Source: an uncultured Fretibacterium sp. (GTDB lineage: Bacteria > Synergistota > Synergistia > Synergistales > Aminobacteriaceae). Taken from it: a DNA stretch of 22,028 nt. This document shows positions 1 through 6,181 of this stretch, in pieces; within the stretch, counting starts at the first letter, position 1, and each line of letters opens with the position of its first letter. Position numbers and translations under genes: made by a program. Location of the stretch: the NCBI GenBank assembly GCA_937892105.1, contig CALAUZ010000067.1:1-22028 (forward strand), given 5' to 3'. A model generated the notes under the pieces. It did no database searches, had not been told where the DNA came from, and worked only from the letters and a program-made list of their open reading frames with translations.

Positions 1-2
1 AA

Positions 3-104
3 ATAAATAATAAACAGCATTTAGCTGTAATGAGAGAAGGAATCGGGAGACGATGCGAACGTTTTGCTGAAAGCCTCCCTGATTTAAAGATTTCAACGAG
101 ATAA
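3..104 (+). CDS. 3' end of an unrecognised gene (partial)
   Basis: A reading frame is open from the window edge and stops with TAA at 102-104. The visible C-terminus is about 33 residues and ends SLPDLKISTR. It is basic, with an RRCER motif, and has no recognisable domain. The spacing to the antirepressor start (16 nt) suggests one transcript. The start lies outside the window, and an internal ATG at 30 has no good ribosome binding site. Coding status is inferred only from frame and position. Confidence 0.4.
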   Translation: MNNKQHLAVMREGIGRRCERFAESLPDLKISTR

Positions 105-120
105 TTTTTAAGAAAGGCGG

Positions 121-894
121 ATGGCTGATACAGCTACTATGAACAATATGAACGAAAACGTATCAGTTGAATTGGTTAAAGTTGAATACAGCGGTCAACG
201 TCCCACTGTGCTTGGCCGTGATCTTCATCAAGCGTTAGGGATCAAAACAGCTTACAAGGATTGGTTTCCTCGCATGTGTGAATATGGCTTTGAAGAAGGC
301 AGGGACTTCATTTTATTGCCTGCTCAAAAAAGAGCGACCAATAATCCTAAGAATCCATGGACTGAAGTTAATGATCATCAGCTCACGATCGAGATGGCGA
401 AGGAAATCTGCATGATCCAGAGAACTGAAATCGGTAAGCGATGCCGCGAATATTTCCTTGAGATAGAGAAACGGTATAACGATCGATATAACGAGCAAAG
501 TAGAGCATTAACTCCCGCTGAAATTCTTCTTGAGCATGCCAAGATGCTGGTAGAACAAGAGCGAAGAATGGCCGCAGTCGAGAGCAAGGTTGATTCCGTG
601 GAAAATAACGTCTTAGCCATGAAAACTCAGGTTAATGACTTGGAAACGAAATTTGAATCCAAGTTGAACCCGACGGTCGGCATGGATTGGTACACAATCA
701 CCGGCTACATAGCTCTCAATAAATACCGAGTAAATCCGAACGATTATGGGAAACTTGGGAAAGCCGCGGCTCGTTTATCGCGAGAGAAAGGATATCCCAT
801 TGGCCAAGCTCCGCATCCGACATACGGCCATGTCGGCGTGTATAACTCCGATATTTTGAGTGAAGTTTTCAAGTGCTACGAAGGAAAATGGTGA
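121..894 (+). CDS. Phage antirepressor, AntA/AntB family
   Basis: A 257-residue protein. Residues about 15-105 resemble the AntA/AntB antirepressor domain (VLGRDLHQALGIKTAYKDWF, then an EICMIQRTEIGKRCREYF segment). Residues about 135-180 are charged and coiled-coil-like. Residues about 187-255 resemble the C-terminal domain common in phage antirepressors (DWYTITGYIALNKY, then LSREKGYPIGQAPHP). Such proteins bind phage repressors or host regulators and shift the lysogeny decision. The start follows AAAGG at 113-117 with a short 3-nt gap; ATG 139 is possible but poorly spaced. Domain calls are by memory of family motifs; the specific target is unknown. Confidence 0.85.
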   Translation: MADTATMNNMNENVSVELVKVEYSGQRPTVLGRDLHQALGIKTAYKDWFPRMCEYGFEEGRDFILLPAQKRATNNPKNPWTEVNDHQLTIEMAKEICMIQRTEIGKRCREYFLEIEKRYNDRYNEQSRALTPAEILLEHAKMLVEQERRMAAVESKVDSVENNVLAMKTQVNDLETKFESKLNPTVGMDWYTITGYIALNKYRVNPNDYGKLGKAAARLSREKGYPIGQAPHPTYGHVGVYNSDILSEVFKCYEGKW

Positions 895-932
895 GTGATG
901 TGAGTGACACTAGTGACGTTAGTGATACAGGA
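891..932 (+). repeat. Short tandem repeat, 9-bp unit AGTGAYNNN
   Basis: Right at the antirepressor stop, four consecutive 9-base units occur (AGTGATGTG, AGTGACACT, AGTGACGTT, AGTGATACA). Read from GTG 891 they give an S-D-V/T repeat in a 24-codon frame that ends at TAG 957-959, and an AAGGA lies 5 nt upstream of that GTG. I treat it as a repeat; translation into a micropeptide is possible but unsupported. Confidence 0.6.
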
Positions 933-982
933 TTATTTTGCAGACGTATAGCAAAATAGCGTCGAAAGAACGGTGAAAACAA

Positions 983-1297
983 ATGAAAACAAATGAATAC
1001 TATGAATGTGAAGCCAAGGCCGAGAATGCAATCGGTGACGTCATCGACAATCATATCTGGGAAGGCTGGACAGTCAGAGATTTTATCGAAGCCTTGAAAC
1101 CGGAGCTGGATTTAATAATGACAGGCCGAAGCTGGAGAAAGCCGTTCAAGACAAGAAAAGCTCTGGAAACTTGGTGCGCTGATAATCAGCCTCAGTATAA
1201 AGAACCGCTCAGGGAAGTAGCAACATACTTCTCGGTTCTATACGGGATTGGAAGAAGCGGCAGAAGCGGCAACAAAACCGGCGAAAGAAGGATGTGA
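983..1297 (+). CDS. Hypothetical protein, 104 residues
   Basis: An acidic-to-neutral protein beginning MKTNEYYECEAKAENAIGD, rich in Trp and charged residues, with no membrane segment or motif that I recognise. The C-terminus is low-complexity and basic (GRSGRSGNKTGERRM). The start has only a weak upstream GGTGAAAA sequence. It lies between the antirepressor and a pair of small membrane-protein genes on the same strand, so co-transcription is likely. Coding status rests on frame length and amino-acid composition. Function unknown. Confidence 0.6.
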   Translation: MKTNEYYECEAKAENAIGDVIDNHIWEGWTVRDFIEALKPELDLIMTGRSWRKPFKTRKALETWCADNQPQYKEPLREVATYFSVLYGIGRSGRSGNKTGERRM

Positions 1298-1304
1298 CGC
1301 AACA

Positions 1305-1526
1305 TTGGGATTTGTTGAAGCATTGTTACTCATTTTTATTATCTTAAAAACCACTGGTCAGCTAACTTGGCCGTGACTCTGGGTATCCTCTCCTCTGTGG
1401 ATTACATTATCTCTAATTGTTGCAGTAATTTTGTTGAGCATCATTCTGGTTATCGTTATGGCTTTATTGGATTATGTGGAAGAGTACATGCATCGAGCAT
1501 CCAAAGCACCCAAACGAAAGCTGTAA
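1305..1526 (+). pseudogene. Small membrane protein, 'transmembrane Fragile-X-F' type, with in-frame TGA
   Basis: Read from TTG 1305, the frame gives MGFVEALLLIFIILKTTG, then QLTWP, then TGA at 1374-1376, then LWVSSPLWITLSLIVAV and a second hydrophobic helix, ending KAPKRKL at TAA 1524-1526. The same architecture (hydrophobic helix, K-x-T-G, W-rich turn, LWV.SPL, second helix) is shared with the next copy at 1671-1911. There the aligned residue is Trp (TWTWLWV), so the TGA is most simply a TGG to TGA nonsense change. Prophage proteins with this pattern are often labelled 'transmembrane Fragile-X-F'; their function is unknown to me. AAGAAGGA at about 1284-1291 may be its ribosome binding site. 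Confidence 0.6.
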
Positions 1527-1546
1527 TATCTATAAAAACTATAACT

Positions 1547-1678
1547 GTGTCAAGAAAGCGTAAACGCACAGCTTTCATAGACTTTGCTAACTACATGCCA
1601 ATTAGGCACTTAGTTTTTATGTTTTTAGAACCTAGAAGACGTAACAATTTACCGAGTGAGGTGAGTTATTATGAGTAG
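1547..1678 (+). CDS. Possible small basic protein, 43 residues
   Basis: A GTG-initiated frame beginning MSRKRKRTAFIDFANY and ending EVSYYE overlaps the start of the next gene by 8 nt. The N-terminus is strongly basic. I see no convincing ribosome binding site and no recognisable family. It fills the only space between the two membrane-protein genes. Low confidence; it may be non-coding. Confidence 0.25.
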   Translation: MSRKRKRTAFIDFANYMPIRHLVFMFLEPRRRNNLPSEVSYYE

Positions 1679-1911
1679 CAAAACATCACATCATGGTTCT
1701 GGAAGTTCAGGTTTGATCAGCGGTCTCAGTTTCAGCGTTGGCCTTGTTATTTATCGGCTTGAAATTGACGGGTTTTCTTCCGACGTGGACTTGGCTCTGG
1801 GTTTTAAGTCCTTTGAGGATTACATTGTCCATAGCTCTTGTCATTGCAATCATTGTGCTGGCGTTTGATGAAGTCAACGATAATTTGAAAGCTGAGGGTA
1901 CAGACGACTGA
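1671..1911 (+). pseudogene. Small membrane protein, second copy, apparent +1 frameshift
   Basis: ATG 1671 follows GAGGTGA with good spacing and gives MSSKTSHHGSGSSGLISG. Within about 1710-1740 the sensible reading moves by +1 to a frame that ends at TGA 1909-1911. That frame gives ALALLFIGLKLTGFLPTW, then TWLWVLSPLRITL, a second hydrophobic helix, and a soluble acidic tail ending KAEGTDD. It is the paralogue of the 1305-1526 gene: both have a GLKLTG or LKTTG turn and LWV.SPL. Without the shift, the product would diverge into a Cys/His-rich tail ending at 1868. A single inserted base explains it; sequence error or programmed shifting cannot be excluded. Confidence 0.55.
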
Positions 1912-1950
1912 TGGCAAACAAAGATTGTATGTAAAAGTACTCCTTTATGT

Positions 1951-1987
1951 GAATTGCTCTGAGCCTTGCAGGGCAATTCATTTTTTA
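1951..1987 (+). terminator. Intrinsic terminator after the antirepressor operon
   Basis: GAATTGC (1951-1957) pairs with GCAATTC (1973-1979). The stem extends inward by four more pairs (1958-1961 with 1969-1972), giving 11 pairs with a 7-nt loop, followed by ATTTTTT. It lies 40 nt after the last stop of the operon. Confidence 0.8.
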
Positions 1988-2044
1988 CGCTGTAAGAGCA
2001 AATGATTATCTAAATTAGCATTTTTCGCCGTAAGGGCAATGCGT
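1980..2044 (+). repeat. Imperfect direct repeat of about 22 bp
   Basis: TTTTTTACGCTGTAAGAGCAA (from 1981) and TTTTTCGCCGTAAGGGCAA (from 2020) are imperfect copies about 40 bp apart, lying between two terminators. They could reflect a small local duplication or a binding site. No function can be assigned. Confidence 0.4.
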
Positions 2045-2063
2045 ATAAAAAAGGGCAAATTGA

Positions 2064-2093
2064 AAAGCGCCCGTTAGTTCAGGTGCTTTTTTT
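2064..2093 (+). terminator. Second intrinsic terminator
   Basis: AAAGCGCC (2064-2071) pairs with GGTGCTTT (2082-2089), including one G-T pair, around a 10-nt loop, and runs into seven T residues (2087-2093). Together with the hairpin at 1951 it makes a double terminator. Confidence 0.65.
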
Positions 2094-2460
2094 CGACATT
2101 CATTTGCGGCGATGCTGTTAAAAAGCTGTGCATATAGAGCTTAAAAATGTGAGATCTAACTAACATTTTATGCCATATCCGGCAGTCGTGCTTGGCTGGG
2201 GCGGGGGGCGGTATAAATCTATAAAGCCAGTCCACGACCAGACCGATCGTGGCCCGTCGTGAGCAAAAACGCAAAATTCAGGGGGCGGGGGGTAAGATAA
2301 AGGAATGTTTAATGATTAAATAACGCGGGCGCACTAGTGAGTACGAGTGAGTACGAGCGCACATGTGAAAGTGAAACAACGAAAAGAGGCATTGCCGCTG
2401 ATTTTGTTAGCCCATGTTTCGGCTGTCTTCCGGCCATATTACGCCCATGTCCAATGAAAC
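2094..2460. other. Gene-poor region with G-runs, inverted repeat and short direct repeat
   Basis: I see no convincing gene here. GGGG-C-GGGGGG-CGG sits at 2198-2211, and GGGGG-C-GGGGGG at 2281-2292, 84 bp apart. Between them CCACGA (2232-2237) pairs with TCGTGG (2247-2252), and CACGAC (2233-2238) can alternatively pair with GTCGTG (2256-2261). At 2337-2356 GTGAGTACGA occurs twice in tandem. Frames on both strands (for example 2337-2534 plus and 2074-2274 minus) have no ribosome binding site or recognisable product. A regulatory or replication-control site is possible. Confidence 0.4.
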
Positions 2461-2463
2461 CGC

Positions 2464-2577
2464 ATGAGAGCCAAAGTTACGAGAAGCGGCTCGAAAACCT
2501 ACGGCCAATCATCTTACTTTTTACATTTGCATAATGGCAAAATTTTTATTTCGACGCAATATGAGAAATTCGACTGA
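2464..2577 (+). CDS. Possible micro-ORF, 37 residues
   Basis: ATG 2464 to TGA 2577 encodes MRAKVTRSGSKTYGQ followed by SSYFLHLHNGKIFISTQ and a short tail. Composition is protein-like, and its start overlaps (ATGA) the stop of an even shorter frame that begins at ATG 2415. No ribosome binding site is clear and I do not recognise it. It could be the remnant of a longer gene. Confidence 0.25.
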   Translation: MRAKVTRSGSKTYGQSSYFLHLHNGKIFISTQYEKFD

Positions 2578-2671
2578 GGTATGGTGGTCGATATGTGGTG
2601 ATACGGCTACCTGGCTACTTCACGTGCCGCCAACGAAAGAACTACTGAAAAAGAGGGGACACACTATTTGA
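2534..2671 (+). CDS. Possible small ORF overlapping the zinc-finger gene start
   Basis: ATG 2534 (or ATG 2561) opens a 45-residue frame ending LLKKRGHTI, with TGA at 2669-2671. Its stop overlaps the TTG start of the next gene in a TTGA arrangement typical of translational coupling. It also overlaps the preceding micro-ORF in another frame. The product is unrecognised and the evidence is only positional. Confidence 0.25.
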   Translation: MAKFLFRRNMRNSTEVWWSICGDTATWLLHVPPTKELLKKRGHTI

Positions 2672-2973
2672 AAAGAAGGTTCAAGGACGATGTGATTCGC
2701 CCTGATGAGTATGTGGATATTTGCCCTAACTGCGGTGGGCTGTTCAATCCCAATCCAACAGGCCGCCGGAAAAGATTTTGCTCCGATAGATGCCGCCTGA
2801 TTTGGAATCATAAGCATCCGCATTCAGAACGATGGAAGGACACGAGCAGAATCGTTATCTGCCCTGTGTGCAAGAAGGATTTTATAGCGACACGGGAATA
2901 TAAAACGCAGAGAAAGTACTGTTCGCGGGCTTGTGCAAATACAGGCAGGAAAGGAGAAAAGAACGGGGAATAA
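2668..2973 (+). CDS. Double zinc-finger protein
   Basis: A 101-residue protein with two tandem Cys4 zinc-binding modules: C19/C22/C38/C42 (CPNC, then FCSDRCR) and C65/C68/C85/C89 (CPVC, then YCSRACA). The C-x2-C...C-x3-C spacing resembles small treble-clef or MYM-like fingers in phage proteins that bind DNA or RNA. It starts at TTG 2668, 10 nt after AGAGGGG (2651-2657). The C-terminus is basic (GRKGEKNGE). A nucleic-acid-binding or regulatory role is inferred from the fingers only. Confidence 0.7.
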   Translation: MKRRFKDDVIRPDEYVDICPNCGGLFNPNPTGRRKRFCSDRCRLIWNHKHPHSERWKDTSRIVICPVCKKDFIATREYKTQRKYCSRACANTGRKGEKNGE

Positions 2974-3005
2974 GAGAATGGGGAACACGAAAAGGAGTAA
3001 TCAAA

Positions 3006-3167
3006 ATGGTAATCAATCACGTGAAACACGAATTTGATGTTGAAACTCAAACGGAAATGTTCTACTTAATCAAGCATCTCGCTAATTGTGAGGCGTTTGA
3101 AGTCGATGGCTTGAAAGCGCGAGCCATGATGCTTATCGAAAATTTAAGGAGGAGCATAGGTATATGA
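3006..3167 (+). CDS. Hypothetical protein, 53 residues
   Basis: It begins MVINHVKHEFDVETQTEMFY and continues as a helical, charged protein ending RRSIGI. ATG 3006 was chosen because AAAAGGAG (2989-2996) lies 9 nt upstream; the open frame extends further upstream but without a site. The stop (TGA 3165-3167) overlaps the next start in an ATGA junction, so the two are probably translationally coupled. No family recognised. Confidence 0.65.
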   Translation: MVINHVKHEFDVETQTEMFYLIKHLANCEAFEVDGLKARAMMLIENLRRSIGI

Positions 3168-3307
3168 GATGCCCTATGGAGTTATTACTTTTGATTTTAG
3201 GCGTTTGGTGGCTTGCAATAATGCCCGGAATATTTGTTGTTGCCACGTTCAATGCCATCAGCGATTGGATCGAGGAAAAGGCAAGGGAGCTTCGGAGGAA
3301 AAATTAA
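3164..3307 (+). CDS. Small single-pass membrane protein, 47 residues
   Basis: The frame gives MRCPMELLLLILGVWWLAIM, then PGIFVVATFNAISDW and a charged tail ending ARELRRKN. One long hydrophobic segment (about residues 5-30) is followed by a basic C-terminus, so an N-out/C-in helix is plausible. AAGGAGG (3146-3152) is 11 nt before ATG 3164. It overlaps the upstream stop by 4 nt (ATGA) and the downstream start by 1 nt (TAATG). Holin-like or other membrane roles are possible, but there is no specific evidence. Confidence 0.65.
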   Translation: MRCPMELLLLILGVWWLAIMPGIFVVATFNAISDWIEEKARELRRKN

Positions 3308-3423
3308 TGTGCCTAATAGGATTCTTGACTGCAACGCTGTTCTTGAGTTGCGGCATGATCTTAGTGCTTCAGCTATGTAGCATTGCAATAATAAAACTGT
3401 GGAAATGGGGCAGGAGCAAATAA
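3307..3423 (+). CDS. Small membrane protein, 38 residues
   Basis: ATG 3307 opens MCLIGFLTATLFLSCGMILV, continuing hydrophobic to about residue 29 and ending with the basic tail KLWKWGRSK. GGAGG (3294-3298) precedes it by 8 nt. The 1-nt overlap with the preceding membrane gene indicates coupled translation of a two-peptide membrane module. Function unknown. Confidence 0.6.
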   Translation: MCLIGFLTATLFLSCGMILVLQLCSIAIIKLWKWGRSK

Positions 3424-3447
3424 AACTGGCAAGTAGGAGGAACAAGC

Positions 3448-3663
3448 GTGATCATTAAGAATCAGGTCAAGTGTAATCATTGTGGCGACATCATCGAGAG
3501 TAAGCACAGCCATGATTTCCGAACTTGCTCCTGTGGCTGTGTATCCGTTGATGGCGGCCATGACTACCTGCGACGCTGCTATAAGGCAGAGGGCGATTTT
3601 GAGGAGCTGTCAATCATGAAAGAAGACAGAGAAGAATGTGAAGAAAGTGAGGACACGCATTAG
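3448..3663 (+). CDS. Cys-rich conserved phage protein (DUF7695-like)
   Basis: A 71-residue protein with C9-x2-C12, C27-x-C29-x-C31 and a GGHDYLRRC motif, followed by an acidic tail. The pattern 'CxxCGDIIESK..HDF..CSCG...VDGG.DYLRR' is a recurrent small phage and Bacillota protein that I recall as DUF7695; the number is from memory and may be wrong. It probably binds a metal ion. GTG 3448 has AGGAGG (3435-3440) upstream. Its TAG overlaps the next GTG by one base. Confidence 0.7.
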   Translation: MIIKNQVKCNHCGDIIESKHSHDFRTCSCGCVSVDGGHDYLRRCYKAEGDFEELSIMKEDREECEESEDTH

Positions 3664-4397
3664 TGTTTAGGACAGAAACAAAAGAAACTACAGAAATTCG
3701 TTTTGAGGACGGTTTCTTCGATGACATGATTAAGGGGATCGAGAAATTGGTAACTACAAGCCCTAAAGGGAACTTTGATTCCGGCTGGAATGCGGCATTA
3801 AAGAATTGTGTATATAAGCTGTACGCATTCTTCGGAAGAGGAACGCCATCGGTCGATGTACTTAATGTGCTTACACCGTTACAGCCTGACAGCGATAAAG
3901 AAGAACAAGAGATGGTAGTTACAGCATTCTTCGATAAATTAGTTTCAGAAATTTTGAAAGCGCGTATCCTGAATCCTGTGTATGAAGATCATAAGGCTTG
4001 GAACTCAGCCATTCATGTGTCTTTGATTAGGATTTACAACTTCTTTGGCAAAGGTGAACCGCCCGAGAAGATTTCAAACCTTTTCTTAGACAGTATAAAA
4101 GCACCGGATACAAGCGATAAGGCTGATTCGAGCAACGTTACAGAAAAGTGTTCAGCGCAAATTGGCGAAATCAGACCGCTTATTGAAGATCCGATCACAC
4201 ATCCAAGTTATTACTGTTCGGGAGGCATTGAAACGCTGGATTTCATTGAGGCCAAAGGACTTAACTTCACACGCGGCAATGCCGTGAAATACATAACTCG
4301 CGCTGGATACAAAGACCCTGCCCAGGAAATCCAAGATTTAAAAAAAGCACGCTTCTATATCGATTGGGAGATTAACCGACTGAAGGAGAAGGGTTAA
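3663..4397 (+). CDS. DUF3310 (SaV-like) protein with duplicated N-terminal domain
   Basis: A 244-residue protein. Residues about 178-242 form a DUF3310 module (DPITHPSYYCSGGIETLDFI, then RGNAVKYITRAGYKDP and DLKKARFYIDWE), the domain often labelled phage nucleotide kinase-related, without proven enzymology. The N-terminal part is an internal duplication: residues 18-70 and 89-141 align at a constant 71-residue offset (F19/F90, W42/W113, YAFFGRG/YNFFGKG). Residues 142-177 look like a linker rich in Ser, Asp and Lys. GTG 3663 overlaps the upstream TAG by one base. It sits with MazG-like and nrd genes, which fits a nucleotide-pool role (inference). Confidence 0.75.
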   Translation: MFRTETKETTEIRFEDGFFDDMIKGIEKLVTTSPKGNFDSGWNAALKNCVYKLYAFFGRGTPSVDVLNVLTPLQPDSDKEEQEMVVTAFFDKLVSEILKARILNPVYEDHKAWNSAIHVSLIRIYNFFGKGEPPEKISNLFLDSIKAPDTSDKADSSNVTEKCSAQIGEIRPLIEDPITHPSYYCSGGIETLDFIEAKGLNFTRGNAVKYITRAGYKDPAQEIQDLKKARFYIDWEINRLKEKG

Positions 4398-4426
4398 TAA
4401 AGATTAATGGGAGATGCTAGAGACTG

Positions 4427-4774
4427 ATGAGCTTGTTACTTTTTGACATTCCAGATCAAACGCCGGTACTCAAACTTTATGGTGAAGAAGTTCAGCACAT
4501 TGTGGCTATGGAGGAATGCTCGGAATTAATCCAAGCTATATCCAAGACTTACAGGGCGCAAAGTCTTCCCAATACATGTACTACAAGGGACAAAGCAAGA
4601 TTGAATCTTATTGAAGAAGCCGCTGACGCTTTGATTTGCCTTCAACAACTCATGGATATGTACAAAATCACTGAGTTGGACATACAAGGGTTTATTGACA
4701 AAAAATGCAAACGACAGGAGGAAAGAGTTAATGCGGAACTCAGCAGAAGAAATTGCGGACGAGAGAATTGTTAA
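4427..4774 (+). CDS. MazG-like nucleotide pyrophosphohydrolase
   Basis: A 115-residue, helical protein with the acidic metal-binding pattern of all-alpha NTP pyrophosphatases: EECSE at 29-33 and EEAAD at 63-67, with LIQAISK and ALICLQQLMD around them. Family members hydrolyse nucleoside triphosphates to monophosphates and pyrophosphate using Mg2+. Phage copies may adjust dNTP pools or alarmone levels. The start at ATG 4427 has only a weak GGGAG upstream (4409-4413). The 3' end overlaps the next gene by 44 nt. The substrate cannot be told from sequence. Confidence 0.7.
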   Translation: MSLLLFDIPDQTPVLKLYGEEVQHIVAMEECSELIQAISKTYRAQSLPNTCTTRDKARLNLIEEAADALICLQQLMDMYKITELDIQGFIDKKCKRQEERVNAELSRRNCGRENC

Positions 4775-5327
4775 TGCAGGTGGTACTGCTACTGTGGCTA
4801 CTGCCATGCCCAAGAAAGATCACATACCAACGCTCATCGACCGTTTCATGAGAGAGAATGTGTCTATCGATCCACATTCGGAAATCATGTACGGCAGTGA
4901 TCAGGTCTATGTAAGTTGTCCTCGCAGATTTGCGACAGTGGGGCTTGAGATTATTGCCGGCTATGGGCTTCAGCTACTTGTTGACAGACTGAGAAAGGAC
5001 TTAGGTTTCAAGCCGCTTGAGCCGATTGATGATGAAGATTACGATGAAGATTGTGATCAGGAAGGTGAGTATTATTTCTACGCCGGCCTGAACGATTACA
5101 CTGACAGCAAAGTTGATAATTGCATTAGCGTCATAATTGAGAGCGATGAAGCGCCGGACAACGAAGAACTTTACACGATTGACTTGTCGGAAGAAGAGCA
5201 GAAAGCACTCTACAGACGACTTGATGAAGAGAGCCGTATTTTGTTCAGGAAGTCATGTGAGGATTTGCTTGAAGAGGCAAGGGCGGAGATGGAGAGAATG
5301 GAGAAAATGGAGAAAAAGGAGGAATGA
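4731..5327 (+). CDS. Acidic hypothetical protein, 198 residues
   Basis: ATG 4731 was chosen because ACAGGAGGAAAG (4714-4725) precedes it; it overlaps the MazG-like gene by 44 nt. The middle is very acidic (EPIDDEDYDEDCDQEGEYY), and the C-terminus is a charged probable coiled coil rich in Glu, Met, Lys and Arg. No membrane segments and no family that I can name. It is immediately upstream of nrdD, whose ribosome binding site lies inside its last codons, so expression is coupled. Confidence 0.65.
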   Translation: MRNSAEEIADERIVNAGGTATVATAMPKKDHIPTLIDRFMRENVSIDPHSEIMYGSDQVYVSCPRRFATVGLEIIAGYGLQLLVDRLRKDLGFKPLEPIDDEDYDEDCDQEGEYYFYAGLNDYTDSKVDNCISVIIESDEAPDNEELYTIDLSEEEQKALYRRLDEESRILFRKSCEDLLEEARAEMERMEKMEKKEE

Positions 5328-5331
5328 TATT

Positions 5332-6181
5332 TTGCGGGTAATTAAACGAGACGGACGGGAAGTCCAATTTGACGCGGTGAAGATTCGCCACGCTATCGAA
5401 GCGGCAAACGCGGCTGTCACAGAAAAAGATAGGCTCAGCAAAAATGAAGTTGAACTTATTATCTCAAGAGTAATAAGAAGCTGTGAAGATTTAGGACGGA
5501 CACTCAGTGTCGAAGAGGTTCAGGACATAATTATTTCTGAACTTGCCAAAGCCGGTCATATAAATCTTATGCTTCATTACAGCGAGTATCGTTACAGGCA
5601 TGAAATGCTACAAAAGCAGAATAGCACCGATGCTAAAATCTTGTCGTTGCTTAGGCATGAGAACGAGTTAGCAAAGCAGGAGAACGCCAACAAAGACCCA
5701 ATCATCAATTCTACGATGCGAGACTACTTGGCTTCGGAAATCAGCGAGGACATTTGCAGACGGTATATCTTCCCAGAAGATGTAATCCGTGCCCATGATG
5801 AGGGAATAATTCACGTTCATGATATGGGGTACGTCAGTGGCCCAATCAGTAACTGTGAGCTTGTGAATCTTAAAGACATGCTTCAGAACGGCACTGTAAT
5901 CACAAACACACTAATCGAGAAACCTCATTCATTTAGAACTGCCTGCAATATTGCAACACAAATCATTGCCCAAGTTGCGAGCAACAGTTTTGGAGGTCAA
6001 ACAATCTCATTAGCTCATCTTGCGCCATTTGTTGACATATCACGTCAGCATTACAGAGATGAAGTTCGCAGTGAGTTTGAAGCAATCGGCAAGACCGCAA
6101 GCGAAGCTGAGATAAACCATATAGCGGAACTGAGGGTTCAGAAGGAAATTAAGGACGGGGTACAGACCATCCAGTATCAAA
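5332..6181 (+). CDS. nrdD: nrdD exon 1: anaerobic ribonucleoside-triphosphate reductase
   Basis: The first of three exons. It starts at TTG 5332, 9 nt after AAAGGAGG (5315-5322), and encodes an ATP-cone (residues 1-95: MRVIKRDGREVQFDAVKI) and the beginning of the class III reductase barrel (IHVHDMGYVSGPISNCELVN, then SNSFGGQTISLAHLAPFVD). The enzyme reduces ribonucleoside triphosphates to deoxy forms under anoxia with a glycyl radical generated by NrdG. The reading frame ends GVQTIQYQ plus one base (A6181), then enters the group II intron. The expected family sequence (QYQINTLMTTNGQ) resumes only at 8918. Joining 5332-6181, 8918-9258 and 9516-10490 gives exactly 722 codons, a normal NrdD length. 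Confidence 0.92.

Noticed and set aside
2074..2274. Minus-strand protein of 66 residues
   Set aside because: It spans the terminator and the C-run complement of the G-rich repeats, which gives an artificial proline stretch, and there is no start signal.
2337..2534. A 65-residue Cys-containing protein from GTG 2337
   Set aside because: No ribosome binding site and its start lies in a tandem repeat. It is overlapped in other frames by equally weak candidates and has no recognisable family.
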